A stretch of DNA of 46,770 nucleotides from Pigoraptor vietnamica (lineage: Eukaryota > Opisthokonta > Filasterea), in the NCBI GenBank assembly GCA_943704525.1, contig CALSCQ010000580.1:1-46770 (forward strand), written 5' to 3'. The notes under the pieces were generated by a model. The model saw only the letters and a program-made list of their open reading frames with translations. It was not told the DNA's origin and did no database searches. This document shows, one piece after another, positions 12,626-21,977 of the stretch. The first letter of the stretch is position 1. Each line of letters starts with the position of its first letter. The position numbers and the translations under genes are program-made.

Positions 12626-14212
12626 TCACGCTTCCCCGCGAATTTGCCTCAGCATCTGCTCCTCCTGCGCCACTTCGAACAGCAGACCAACGAGGATGTT
12701 GTTGTACTCCTCTATCTTGGCGCGCTTGAGCTCAATCGACCGCGCAATCTCCGCCTCCCGCGCAAGGTCACGTGCCCAGCCGTTCGACCGCATCATCGAC
12801 GCCACCGCCTTCTTGCAGTCGTCCGGACCCGACCCGAGCCCCGAGTCCTCGCTCGTGGACGGTTGTCGCCGGTGCGACGCCGGCGAGAGGCCGGCAAAGG
12901 TCATCGGGCACGCCGTCGTCCGCGTGGTCGTCATCGCTGCGTTCGGGAGCGAAAACATGGCCGCGTCCGCGCTCCTCGCAAACACCGACGACGCGTTCGA
13001 AGGAGGCGCCGTCGCAGGGACAGCGCGCCCGCCCCGCAGAAACTCGTCCTCGCAGTCGCTCCGGTCGTCGCTGTCGGACTCGTCCCGCCCGCGGCGGCCG
13101 GTGACCCTCGGCGCAAACTGCACGCGAATGTCCGGCTTGTTCTCCGGCGAGCGATCGCGCTGCTTCTTGCTGCGAGGGGTCGTCCTCGTGCGGCTGTTGG
13201 CCGAGATCACGACGGGCGATGCGAGCCCGGCGGGTACGGTCGGCGCCCCCTCGTCGCTCGACATGGAGATGGACCGCGACTTCTTTCGCGCAGAGCCGCG
13301 CGCACCGTCCGCCGACAGCCGTTGCGGCGTCCGCGGGGGCGTGCGGCAGACGTTCTGCTGTTGGGACTGCGGTGCAACGGGCACGTGCGCGAGGGTGGGC
13401 GCCACGGCGGGGGCCACGCCGCCGGGGATGTACTGGATGTCGCGGAAGGCCTTGGAGCGGCGGATCGTGTGGATGAGGGGCTGCACGATACGCGGGATCT
13501 GCCAAAAGGGCCAGTAGTACGACGTCCCGCGCGAATTTTGGTGCGAACCGCGGCCCTTTCCCGCGGCAGAGACCTGCTCGGACTGGACCGGGATCGTCTG
13601 CACGAGGAAGCTCTTCTCTGGCTTCTGTCCGAGCGTCTTGACGAGGAGTCCGTACTTGGACAAGTCCGGGTTCACCGCCTTAAACTTGCGCACAATCGTC
13701 GTCGTGATGTTCGTCTTGACCGTCATGTTGGCCGAGAGAAGGTGCAGCACGTATTCGCCGATGCTGCGCGTGCTCATGTAGTAGCGCGCAAAGTCGTCCG
13801 ACGGCCGGTGGAGGTCGCTGACGAGCACCTGCACGGGGTAGTTGATCCACTTCGAAACCTCGTACACCGTGTTCTGCTGCATGTGCGGAATCGACTCATG
13901 CATCACGCGACACAGGTGGCGCAGCTGGTCCGTCACGCCGGCGACCGACACGTGCGGGGGCAGGCTGTCAATCACGTCGCCCCCATCGTCCTCGCTCGTC
14001 GTGAGGTCGGCCGAGCCCGTGTGGCTGCCGCTCTCGTCATGGTGCAGCCCGTTGGCCGCATCATCTCCGTCGCCGTCGCCGTCCACGACGACGGACATGG
14101 CGTGCTCCTCATCGGAAGAGTGTGCGTGGTACATGGCACCGCCAGCCGTGACCACCATGCTGGGACCCACAGACGTAGCGCCGAGGGGAAGAGACACGCA
14201 GGCAGCGGCCAT
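12626..14212 (-). CDS. Unrecognised 528-residue protein, single exon
   Basis: Intronless reading frame of 528 residues with a proper ATG at 14212 and TGA at 12626-12628. I do not recognise the family. Visible layout: an Ala/Gly/Asp-rich acidic N terminus (1-85); a compact, probably folded region about 88-215 with hydrophobic spacing (VTDQLRHLCRVMHESI, YEVSKWINYPVQVLVSD, SIGEYVLHLLSANM, VRKFKAVNPDLSKYGLLVK); a long low-complexity Ser/Pro/Arg-rich part with basic clusters that could be nuclear signals (RKKSRSISMSS, PRSKKQRDRSPE); and a C-terminal helical stretch (AREAEIARSIELKRAKIEEY...) that looks like a coiled coil. The region near 120-210 has a pattern loosely like a Ras-association or other beta-grasp fold, but that is a guess. 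GC-rich third positions match neighbouring genes. Divergent from DBP5. Confidence 0.72.
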   Translation of the reverse strand: MAAACVSLPLGATSVGPSMVVTAGGAMYHAHSSDEEHAMSVVVDGDGDGDDAANGLHHDESGSHTGSADLTTSEDDGGDVIDSLPPHVSVAGVTDQLRHLCRVMHESIPHMQQNTVYEVSKWINYPVQVLVSDLHRPSDDFARYYMSTRSIGEYVLHLLSANMTVKTNITTTIVRKFKAVNPDLSKYGLLVKTLGQKPEKSFLVQTIPVQSEQVSAAGKGRGSHQNSRGTSYYWPFWQIPRIVQPLIHTIRRSKAFRDIQYIPGGVAPAVAPTLAHVPVAPQSQQQNVCRTPPRTPQRLSADGARGSARKKSRSISMSSDEGAPTVPAGLASPVVISANSRTRTTPRSKKQRDRSPENKPDIRVQFAPRVTGRRGRDESDSDDRSDCEDEFLRGGRAVPATAPPSNASSVFARSADAAMFSLPNAAMTTTRTTACPMTFAGLSPASHRRQPSTSEDSGLGSGPDDCKKAVASMMRSNGWARDLAREAEIARSIELKRAKIEEYNNILVGLLFEVAQEEQMLRQIRGEA

Positions 14213-15150
14213 AGGGGCTGCCGCGTGCGCCGCTCCACAGTCCGCGCAGTCGGTTTGCGCGCCAAACGGATTGACCCAACGGACGCAAACAGTACGATCC
14301 GTCGGACCGAATAACGCGTCACACGAAAATTCAAATTCAAACTCTGCGGTTTTGTAGGTAGTCTTCGAACGCAGCCGTCGTTTTCAAGTCTCGGCACCCG
14401 AACGACGACGCTGCTGAGCAGCCACGCACGTGCGAGTGCTGTGTGGCGATGCAGAGCGAGAGGGAGCGAGTGGAGAGGGCGATTGGGAGGGCGGAATCGC
14501 GTTCCGTTCCGAGTGTTTCACGTTTGCGGGGTAGGCTTGGGAGTACGCAGTGGTCGGCTCACTATGGGCCCCTCCATAGTCAACGTGGGTACGGTTTCAC
14601 TATGGGCCGGTTCATAGTGAACTGGAGCGAAAAAGTAAACAGACGGCTCGACGTGTTGACTTATTCCGAATATTCAGTATGTATGAATGTGTGGGACATT
14701 CAGTTTCGTAACAATTCATGATAATTCATGAATAAGTCGATAATTTGAATCCCAAGTTGGTTGTCTGTAACCATAGCAACTTCTTTTCAAATATTAAACG
14801 AGATTTCGCTAAGTAATTCTCTTTGAACGAATCGAAATAAACGAGAACTCGGCACAGTTTTCGAAACAGCGCTCACGTGGTGGCGTATATTGATGTTTCG
14901 GCGTGACTTCGGCGTGACGGAAGCGTGCACATTGCAACTTTAGGTTATCTCACACATGCCACGCTCTCCTATTCATATCCACACGCACAGACAGACACAG
15001 CACGTCGTAGTGTGGCTACACAGAGAGGCGCTCGTAACACGGACTGGTCGTCGTTTCGGTTAGTATGCAATCGTCAAAGGATTACCTACACACACACCGA
15101 AGGCCGTTCACTCATCGCGTATTTTTGACGAACAGAGGCACAAGCTTACT
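14213..15150. promoter_or_regulatory. Divergent promoter gap, 528-residue gene / DBP5
   Basis: Two neighbouring perfect inverted repeats: 14561-14580 (arms ACTATGG and CCATAGT, 6-bp centre) and 14596-14621 (arms TTCACTATG and CATAGTGAA, 8-bp centre). Both include TATGGGCC. An AT-rich block follows at about 14625-14860. This looks like a two-site binding region. Confidence 0.6.
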
Positions 15151-15323
15151 ATGGCTGACGCCAAGCCCGCTGCCGCGCCGGCTCCTGCGCCTGCGGAGAT
15201 CAAGCTCAAGACGGGCAAATGGGCGGACGAGGACGACAGCGCGCCCTCGACGCCCGCACCGGACGCGAAGCCTGCGGATGCGCTCGCCGCCAAGGTGCGT
15301 GTGCGCGTGCGTGCGTGTGTGTG

Positions 15324-15380
<57 letters not shown>

Positions 15381-16001
15381 CTCTGTGTGTGTGATTATGT
15401 GTGGGTGTGGATGTGGGTGTGTGCATACGCGTGCGGTGTGTGGTGGTAACGGCGTGGACCGCATTATGTGCCTGTAGGTGCGCGTTAATGATTTTCTGTG
15501 CTGATGTGGCGTTCGGTCCCTTTCAGGTGGCCGAGACGCTGAAGATCCAGGAGCCACAGAAGGCTGGCCCAGGTTTGTGCTTTGGGACGAGGGAATGGAT
15601 GTTATGGCACCTGGTTTCGTGTGCGCGCATACTCCACTTATACTCCACTCATGCGCACACGTCCCACACACAGATGCGCAAGTCAATCTCAGCAAAGGCG
15701 GCATTATCGACTGGACGATGGAGGTGCAGGTGCAGCAGGCGGACCCCAATTCGCCGCTGTACTCTGTCGCGTCTTTCGAGGAGCTCAACCTGTGAGTGTG
15801 TGTGGCCGCAGCCTCGTCCCTATGGCTCGTTAAGCCACTTGCCCCATTATGCCGCTGCCATTGGTGGCCCATGTCCCTGCGACTTGGGAGAAGACCCTGT
15901 ATTTTGCCTCTGCTCCATTGGGCGTGCTATTGCAATAAGGGCTTTTGGTTGCTTTCTCTTCGCTCTTCGCTGTCGTGCTGTGCTGAGCTGGAGTGTCTGT
16001 C

Positions 16002-16082
<81 letters not shown>

Positions 16083-16231
16083 TGCGCAGGCGGCCAGAGT
16101 TGCTCAAGGGCGTTTATGAGCTCAAGTTCAACAAGCCCACGAAGATCCAGGAGAAGGCACTGCCGACAATCCTCGCAAATCCGTACGTTTGGCCCATGCA
16201 TGTGCCTCTACGTGTGTGTGGGTGTGCGTGC

Positions 16232-16279
<48 letters not shown>

Positions 16280-18646
16280 ACGCGTGCCCACATTCTGACC
16301 TGACGATATACTGCATATCATCACCTTTTTGCGTACTGCGCGCACTATGCGACAGAGTAATGAGCCAGCGCGACTCGAACTTTATTGTTGGTTCTCTCGA
16401 CGAGCGACGCTGTTTCTTATGCTTGGGTGCTTACGGAATTACGCGCTGTGCAGGCCGCACAATCTCATCGCGCAGTCCCAGTCGGGAACGGGCAAGACAG
16501 CCGCCTTCACCCTCGGCATGCTCAGCCGCGTGGACGAGACGAAGAATTATCCTCAGGTGCGCTGGCTGTGCGTGCGTGTGTGCGTGCGTCCTTTGTTGGC
16601 ACGTTTGTGCGCGTCGGTGTGTATTTGTGCGTACGTGCGTGCCTCTTTGTGAGTGCATGTATAGTGGCTAAGCCGTGATGCACACAGGCGCTTTGCCTTG
16701 CTCCCACTCGTGAACTCGCTCGCCAAATCGGCGACGTCGTCAGCGCAATGTCGAAGTTCACAAAAATCCGCATCACATTCGCCATCAAGGACCAGACAGG
16801 TGCGTGCTGTGGCGTGCGTGCGTCCGTTGGTGCTGTGGCTGCGGCGTCCGTTCGGCAGTGTGTGTGTGTGTGTGTCGGTATTCAAACAATAGTTCGTTGG
16901 GTTTTGTCTTGGCGGAAGCGCGCGCGTGCGTGTGTGTGTGAATTTTTTGTGCGTGCGTACTCCATTTGGCGCCGCTATCATTTGCTGCCACTTCTCTGCG
17001 CGCGACAACAGTCTCTCGCTCACACACGCCTGCACACCCTTCCTGCGCCCGTTTTCCGCGCAGTGTCTGGCCAAGTGACGGACCACATTATTATCGGCAC
17101 GACGGGGTCGGTGTGGGACTGGATCACGCGCAAGCACTTTGATCCGAAGAAGATCAACGTGTTTGTGTGCGACGAGGCCGACCACATGATTGACCAGCAG
17201 GGCATGGGCGACCAGACGATCAAGATAAAAAAGTGCGTGGCAGGCCATAGGGCCCGTCAACTGCGTGCACGAGCGCACGAACACTGTTGCACTCGCACGC
17301 ACGCACGACACTATGCGCACGCGCGCACGACACTACGTCACGCGCACGCACACTCGAACACTGTGCGTGCACATACGACCGCATTGCACACGATCACTAT
17401 GGCCCACACTTCTTTTTTCCCACTCTGCTTTCCGTTGTTCCATGTTATCTCGAGCCATTTGTCGTGTGGTTTACATTCATGCCAGTCCGCTGACACGCAC
17501 GACTGACTCTGCGCGTGCAGGCAGCTGCGTCCCGACGTGCAAATTCTCCTCTTCTCTGCGACGTGGAAGCCCGAGGTGATGAACTTTGGTCGGCGCGTGG
17601 TGGGCGACAAGGCGACGGTGCTGACGCTGAAGCGGTCCGAGCTGAGCCTCGAGGGGATCAAGCAGTACTACATCGACTGCGCGAACGAGGAGGCAAAGTT
17701 CCCCGTGCTCGCGGACCTCTATGGCCTCGTGTCCGTTGGGCAGGTCGTCATCTTCTGCCAGGTGCGTCAGGAGGGACTTGAATGCAGGGATGGAAGGCTG
17801 TGTGGGTGTGGGTGTGTAGGTGTTTTGTGTATCGGTGCGAGTACGTGCGCATGGCTTGTAGAAAGCGCGTCCCCTTCCAACTCTGCTCAACGTATTGTGA
17901 CTTGCCCATGCAGCGAAAAGACACGGTCAACCGACTTGCCGCCGAAATGGAGCGCGCTGGGCACACCGTGGCCAAGTTCACCGGCGACCTCGACCCCGCG
18001 GCACGTGACGCCCTGATGGACAGCTTCCGCGACAACAAGACGCGCGTCCTCATCGCCTCGAACGTGCTCGCGCGAGGCATCGACGTCTCTCAGGTGCGTG
18101 CTCGAGAGGCTGTGGACTGCCTGTCTGTGGACTGCCTGTCTGTGGACTGCCTGAAGCGTGTGCGCGCGTGAATTCGTATGTGCGTGTACGCGTGTTGGTG
18201 TGTTGGTGTATGTGTGCGTGCGCGTGTGTGCATGTGCGCGTGCCCCTTGTCGCCCGTTATAATCAATCGCACTCTTCGTGCAGGTGAACGTGGTCATCAA
18301 CTACGACCTCCCCCTCTTGCCGAACGACAAGGTCGATCTCGAGACGTACCTTCACCGCATCGGCCGCACGGGTCGTTTTGGGCGCAAGGTTAGTCAGCGC
18401 GTCCCTGCTGTTCCGTCTGCATGCGCCAGAATGCTCTGTGTGTGTGCATGTCTCAACAGTGCACGCGTGAGTGTGCATCTCTTCTTACAACGCGTTCGCT
18501 GTCTTGAACAGGGTGTGGGCATCAACTTCACGCACGACGCGCGGAGCCGCGCACAGGTGAAGGAGATTGAGGCCTTCTACGGGCGTGAGATCAAGCGGGT
18601 GCCGACGGACGACCCCGAGCAGTTTGAGCAGATGCTGAAGCTTTGA
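15151..18646 (+). CDS. DBP5: DEAD-box RNA helicase DBP5/DDX19
   Basis: ATP-dependent helicase that releases export factors from mRNA at the cytoplasmic side of the nuclear pore. Eleven exons: 15151-15294, 15527-15572, 15674-15791, 16090-16182, 16454-16556, 16688-16799, 17064-17232, 17521-17761, 17914-18093, 18284-18388, 18512-18646; 481 residues (human about 479). Motifs in order: DBP5-type N-terminal region ending SFEELNL and the Q motif [11 protein letters not shown], motif [11 protein letters not shown], Ia [22 protein letters not shown] as [11 protein letters not shown] as [49 protein letters not shown]. The [14 protein letters not shown] and D-I-N-F-like contexts favour DBP5 over eIF4A. 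Introns 1, 3, 4 and 6 contain long TG arrays directly after their donors. Start ATG follows an untranslated leader; no upstream in-frame ATG competes. Confidence 0.97.
15308..15390 (+). repeat. TG microsatellite, DBP5 intron 1
   Basis: (TG)n starting a few bases after the donor GTGCGTG, so donor and array merge. Confidence 0.93.
16003..16081 (+). repeat. TG microsatellite, DBP5 intron 3
   Basis: About 39 TG units ending next to the GTGCGCAG acceptor of exon 4. A shorter TG array lies at 16230-16280 in the next intron. Confidence 0.95.
18111..18154 (+). repeat. 15-bp triplicate, DBP5 intron 9
   Basis: Three copies of CTGTGGACTGCCTGT-like units just after the donor at 18094. Confidence 0.85.
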
Positions 18647-18922
18647 GATTCGAAAACGGCGTCTGCGGCGGCGTTCTCTTCGCGCTCGCGTGCGCAGTGC
18701 GTGTGCGTGCCGTGCGCTCTTTTTGCGTTCCCCGTGAACGCGGCAGTGCCGCCAGAACGAAGGGAAAAAAAATGGATTGGGAACCGTAGCTCACGTGCGC
18801 CGCCTGTTACCCTCTGAGTCGACGAAGTGTGCAGGACACTCCCACGCACCGACAGTGGCATAACAAACGTTGTTCTTTCTATTTCCTTCCCTCTTCGTTT
18901 GTCCACACTTCATTTTCTCAAC

Positions 18923-19618
18923 ATGCGTGTGCGCGCCATTACTCTCGGCGTGTCGCTGTCGCGCACGAGCGATGTGGGCGAGGAGATCGCCTCGGGCGTC
19001 GCCCTTTTGGGTCGCATCCGCAAGCGGATAGAAGCGAGCGGTTGCGAAGTGCAGACGGTGCGCGTGGTCACGAACTCGTTCGAGGACTATGTTGATGTGC
19101 GAGACAGTGCTGCGGCCCTTGCGCGCATTAAGAAGATGGACGAGATTTGTGCCAAGAATGGTGGGTGATCAGCAACTTGTCTCCTCATTGCGCTCGCGTA
19201 CCGCAATGTATTCACTCGTTACACATATGCGCACGCACGCACGCACATACACACACACACACACACGCACTCGCGCACACGCACTCGCGCACACACAGCG
19301 CACGCACACACACTCACGCACACACACACAACGAACGCACACGCACGCACACCACACACACACACACACGCACGCACACACACGCACACACGCACACACA
19401 CACAAGAAAAAAATAGCCAATTCTCCAAACGACTTCCATCTTACTTCTTTTCCATTGACTCTTTCCAAACCGAAGATGCTTACACTCACACTCTGACGCA
19501 AAGAGCAACTCCCACACACGCACGCACGCACGCACACACGCACGCACGCACACATACACACACACACGCACGCACACACACGCACACACACACACACGCA
19601 CACACTCGCACACACGCA

Positions 19619-19654
<36 letters not shown>

Positions 19655-21664
19655 CACACATGACACATGCACACTCACACACTCACACACTCACACACAC
19701 ACTCGCACGCACACACACACACACTCTCGCACGCACACACACACACACACACAGAGCACTCTGCAAAGCACAGATACACTTATAACTTCGGCTAAAGTCT
19801 GAATTCAACGCTTCCGCCACGCTTCAGGCCTTGCGCACTTCAGCGCGGGACCGGCCACAACGCTCGACGGCATCCGCCTCGCCGAGCAAATCGTCCTCCA
19901 CACAAAGAACATTTCCGCGTCCATCGTCATCCCCTCGCCGTTCGAGTCTGGCGTCGACGTGCGTGCGCTGAGCGAGGAGGCCGCGCGCGCCATGCTCCTC
20001 GTGGGCGCGAACACGAACGGCTTCGGCAACTTTCGCCTCTGCACGGCGAGTAACATGCCACCGGGCACGCCGTACCTACCCGCGGCCCACCACAGTACAG
20101 GCGCACCGCGCGCTTTCTCGATCGGCTTTGAGAGCGGCGACGCGCTGGCGGCGGCGTTCGCGGGGATGGGGCCGAACGCCGACGCGCGCGTGATCGAAGA
20201 GCGCTTGCGGGTGCGTGGAGGGTGCCGTTGTGCACGTGAGAGATGATGGCGCGGAGCGTGGCGCACGACACGGAGATTCTTGCCGTGATACGCAGAGTTT
20301 CAGCCGAGCCTCCATGCCTCTGTGTCCGCGGACTGCGCTAAATTGCCGCCACCTTTGTCTCTGTCACAGAAATGCCTTGCTGATGTGATGGTGCCCGTTG
20401 ACGCCATCGCACGCGCGTTTGAGGTCGAGGAGTCGTCCACGCGCCCACTCGTGGTGCGTTTGTGGTCACGCTGCCACCGATGTGTCGTCTTTTCGTGCGA
20501 TGCTTGCTGCTCCTCTCGTTTCAGATGCCGTTGAACCTTTTTTTGGTAGCCGTCGTTGTCCCGTCCTTTCCCTCCTCTCTCTCTCTCGTGCCCGTGGACT
20601 CCAGTGTCATGAGAGTGACCCGGCATCACCCTTTGTGCCGCCGACCACAGTACAATGGCATCGACACAAGCATTGCGCCGGCGCCCGAAATTCCTTCGAT
20701 CGTCGTCGGCTTCGACACAACGTTGGGAAATGGCCGCACTCTCGGTCATCTCGGCTCGCTCACTGTTACAGGTGCGAACAGCTTTACTTTGTTTGCAACC
20801 CCGCCGCTAGTTAGAGTCGATGCAGTGTGTTCCTTGTGCAATCTCCTACTGACGTGCCTGCTTGCTTCCCACTCGTGTAGCCGCCATCACAGCCGCCTGC
20901 AAATCGGTTCCCGTGAGGGTGGGCAATGGGATTTTTTTTATTTTTATACTTTTTTTTTTGTCCTGTTCTAATGGTCGCCGTGGTGCATGGAGTGCAATTG
21001 CTGACTTGCTGCAACTAACACCTATAATGTCCCTCGTCAACGCCGCTTGTGTAGCGCACCGGCTACTGCGGTCTAATGCTGGCCGTGTTGGAGGACAAGG
21101 GCCTTGCCGCGCTGTGCGACACAAGCGGCTTCTCCGTCCGCGACATTCTCCTGACGAGCGCACTGTGCGGATGCGGCATCGACTGCGTTCCCATCGCGGG
21201 TGGGTGAATGTGGAAGGCGCTTTCGAATAGCTTTGTCGTGCAAAGAGAGTCAATCTGTTCAGTCAGCATGGCACAATTAATCGACTTCCCTGTTTCATTT
21301 TCTTGACTGTTTTTTTTTTCCCTTTGCGCAGGCAACACCGACCCCGCAGTTGTCGCCACCTTGATCATAGACGTGTCCACGATGGCCCACCGGGTGTGTG
21401 AGCGTTCTCGCGATGTCCATGGCGGGCAATTGTTTTATATGTAGCGGCTTAAGTTTCAGACATAGCTCATCGTTAGCAATCCGGGTCCAAGGCGCCAATG
21501 GAACCTCTAATTCCATTCCATTAGCTCACACAATGACCCTTTTGTCGCAGCTCAACAAGCAGCTGTCGGTGCGCGTCTTCCCCGTCCCCAACAAGGCCGT
21601 TGGCGAAATGACCGAGTTTGACAGCCCGTATGTCGTCAACTGCAAGGTCATGCAGTGCAACTAA
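18923..21664 (+). CDS. DUF711 / UPF0210 family protein
   Basis: Member of a conserved family of unknown biochemical role found in bacteria, archaea and some protists. Exons: 18923-19160, 19828-20210, 20370-20453, 20651-20771, 20881-20912, 21055-21199, 21332-21393, 21551-21664; 392 residues. Supporting features: N terminus [12 protein letters not shown] (the family opens with a similar beta strand), [33 protein letters not shown], the Ala-rich helix [11 protein letters not shown], the S-I-A-P motif after [18 protein letters not shown], the Cys-rich [13 protein letters not shown] and the C-terminal [18 protein letters not shown]. These last two blocks are typical of DUF711. Exon 3 (84 nt) and exon 5 (32 nt) are short, so their edges are the least certain. 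Intron 1 (667 bp) holds CA arrays and one copy of a dispersed element. Confidence 0.88.
19235..19763 (+). repeat. CA arrays flanking a dispersed element, DUF711 intron 1
   Basis: Two interrupted (CA)n blocks, 19235-19401 and 19514-19763, surround the unique 110-bp core at 19402-19513. Confidence 0.93.
19402..19513 (-). repeat. Dispersed element, copy 1
   Basis: Core of about 110 bp which, in reverse complement, matches 38949-39060 with roughly 88-90% identity by eye. Shared blocks include CTCTTTGCGTCAGAGTGTGA, AAAGAGTCAATGGAAAAGAA and GTTTGGAGAATTGGCTATTT. Confidence 0.85.
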
Positions 21665-21977
21665 ATTCATTGGAAACGCAAAGGGCGCCAAAAAAAAAAA
21701 AAAAAAAAAAAAAAAAAACGGTATAATACCGCCAGTTGGCACATAGAGCCGAGCGCTGTCTGTCGTTATTACTCAGAAAGATTGGACGCTTCGACCGGCA
21801 TTTCGTCGAAATTACATTAACAAGGAATGAGTTTAGAGTATTTAATAAATTAAAAAAAGACGTGTGTGCTGCGACCTCATACAAAAACGAGGACATTTTC
21901 ACATCATAGTTTTAATTAGTTCAATTGCACCACGAACTCACACCGAGAGAGCTTGCCCACACACAAATCAAGCGCGA
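21665..21977. other. Convergent 3' spacer DUF711 / CHY protein
   Basis: Contains a run of about 28 A (21690-21718), followed by the perfect palindrome CGGTATAATACCG (21719-21731), and an AT-rich stretch to 21930. It may hold both poly(A) sites. An old poly(A)-tailed insertion is possible, but no target duplication was found. Confidence 0.45.

Noticed and set aside
12395-14314. Plus-strand frame of 639 residues opposite the 528-residue gene
   Set aside because: Very Arg-rich antisense shadow of GC-rich coding DNA; the minus frame has balanced composition and a normal ATG.
16363-16382. Reverse B-box-like sequence in DBP5 intron 4
   Set aside because: No cloverleaf could be drawn around it on either strand.
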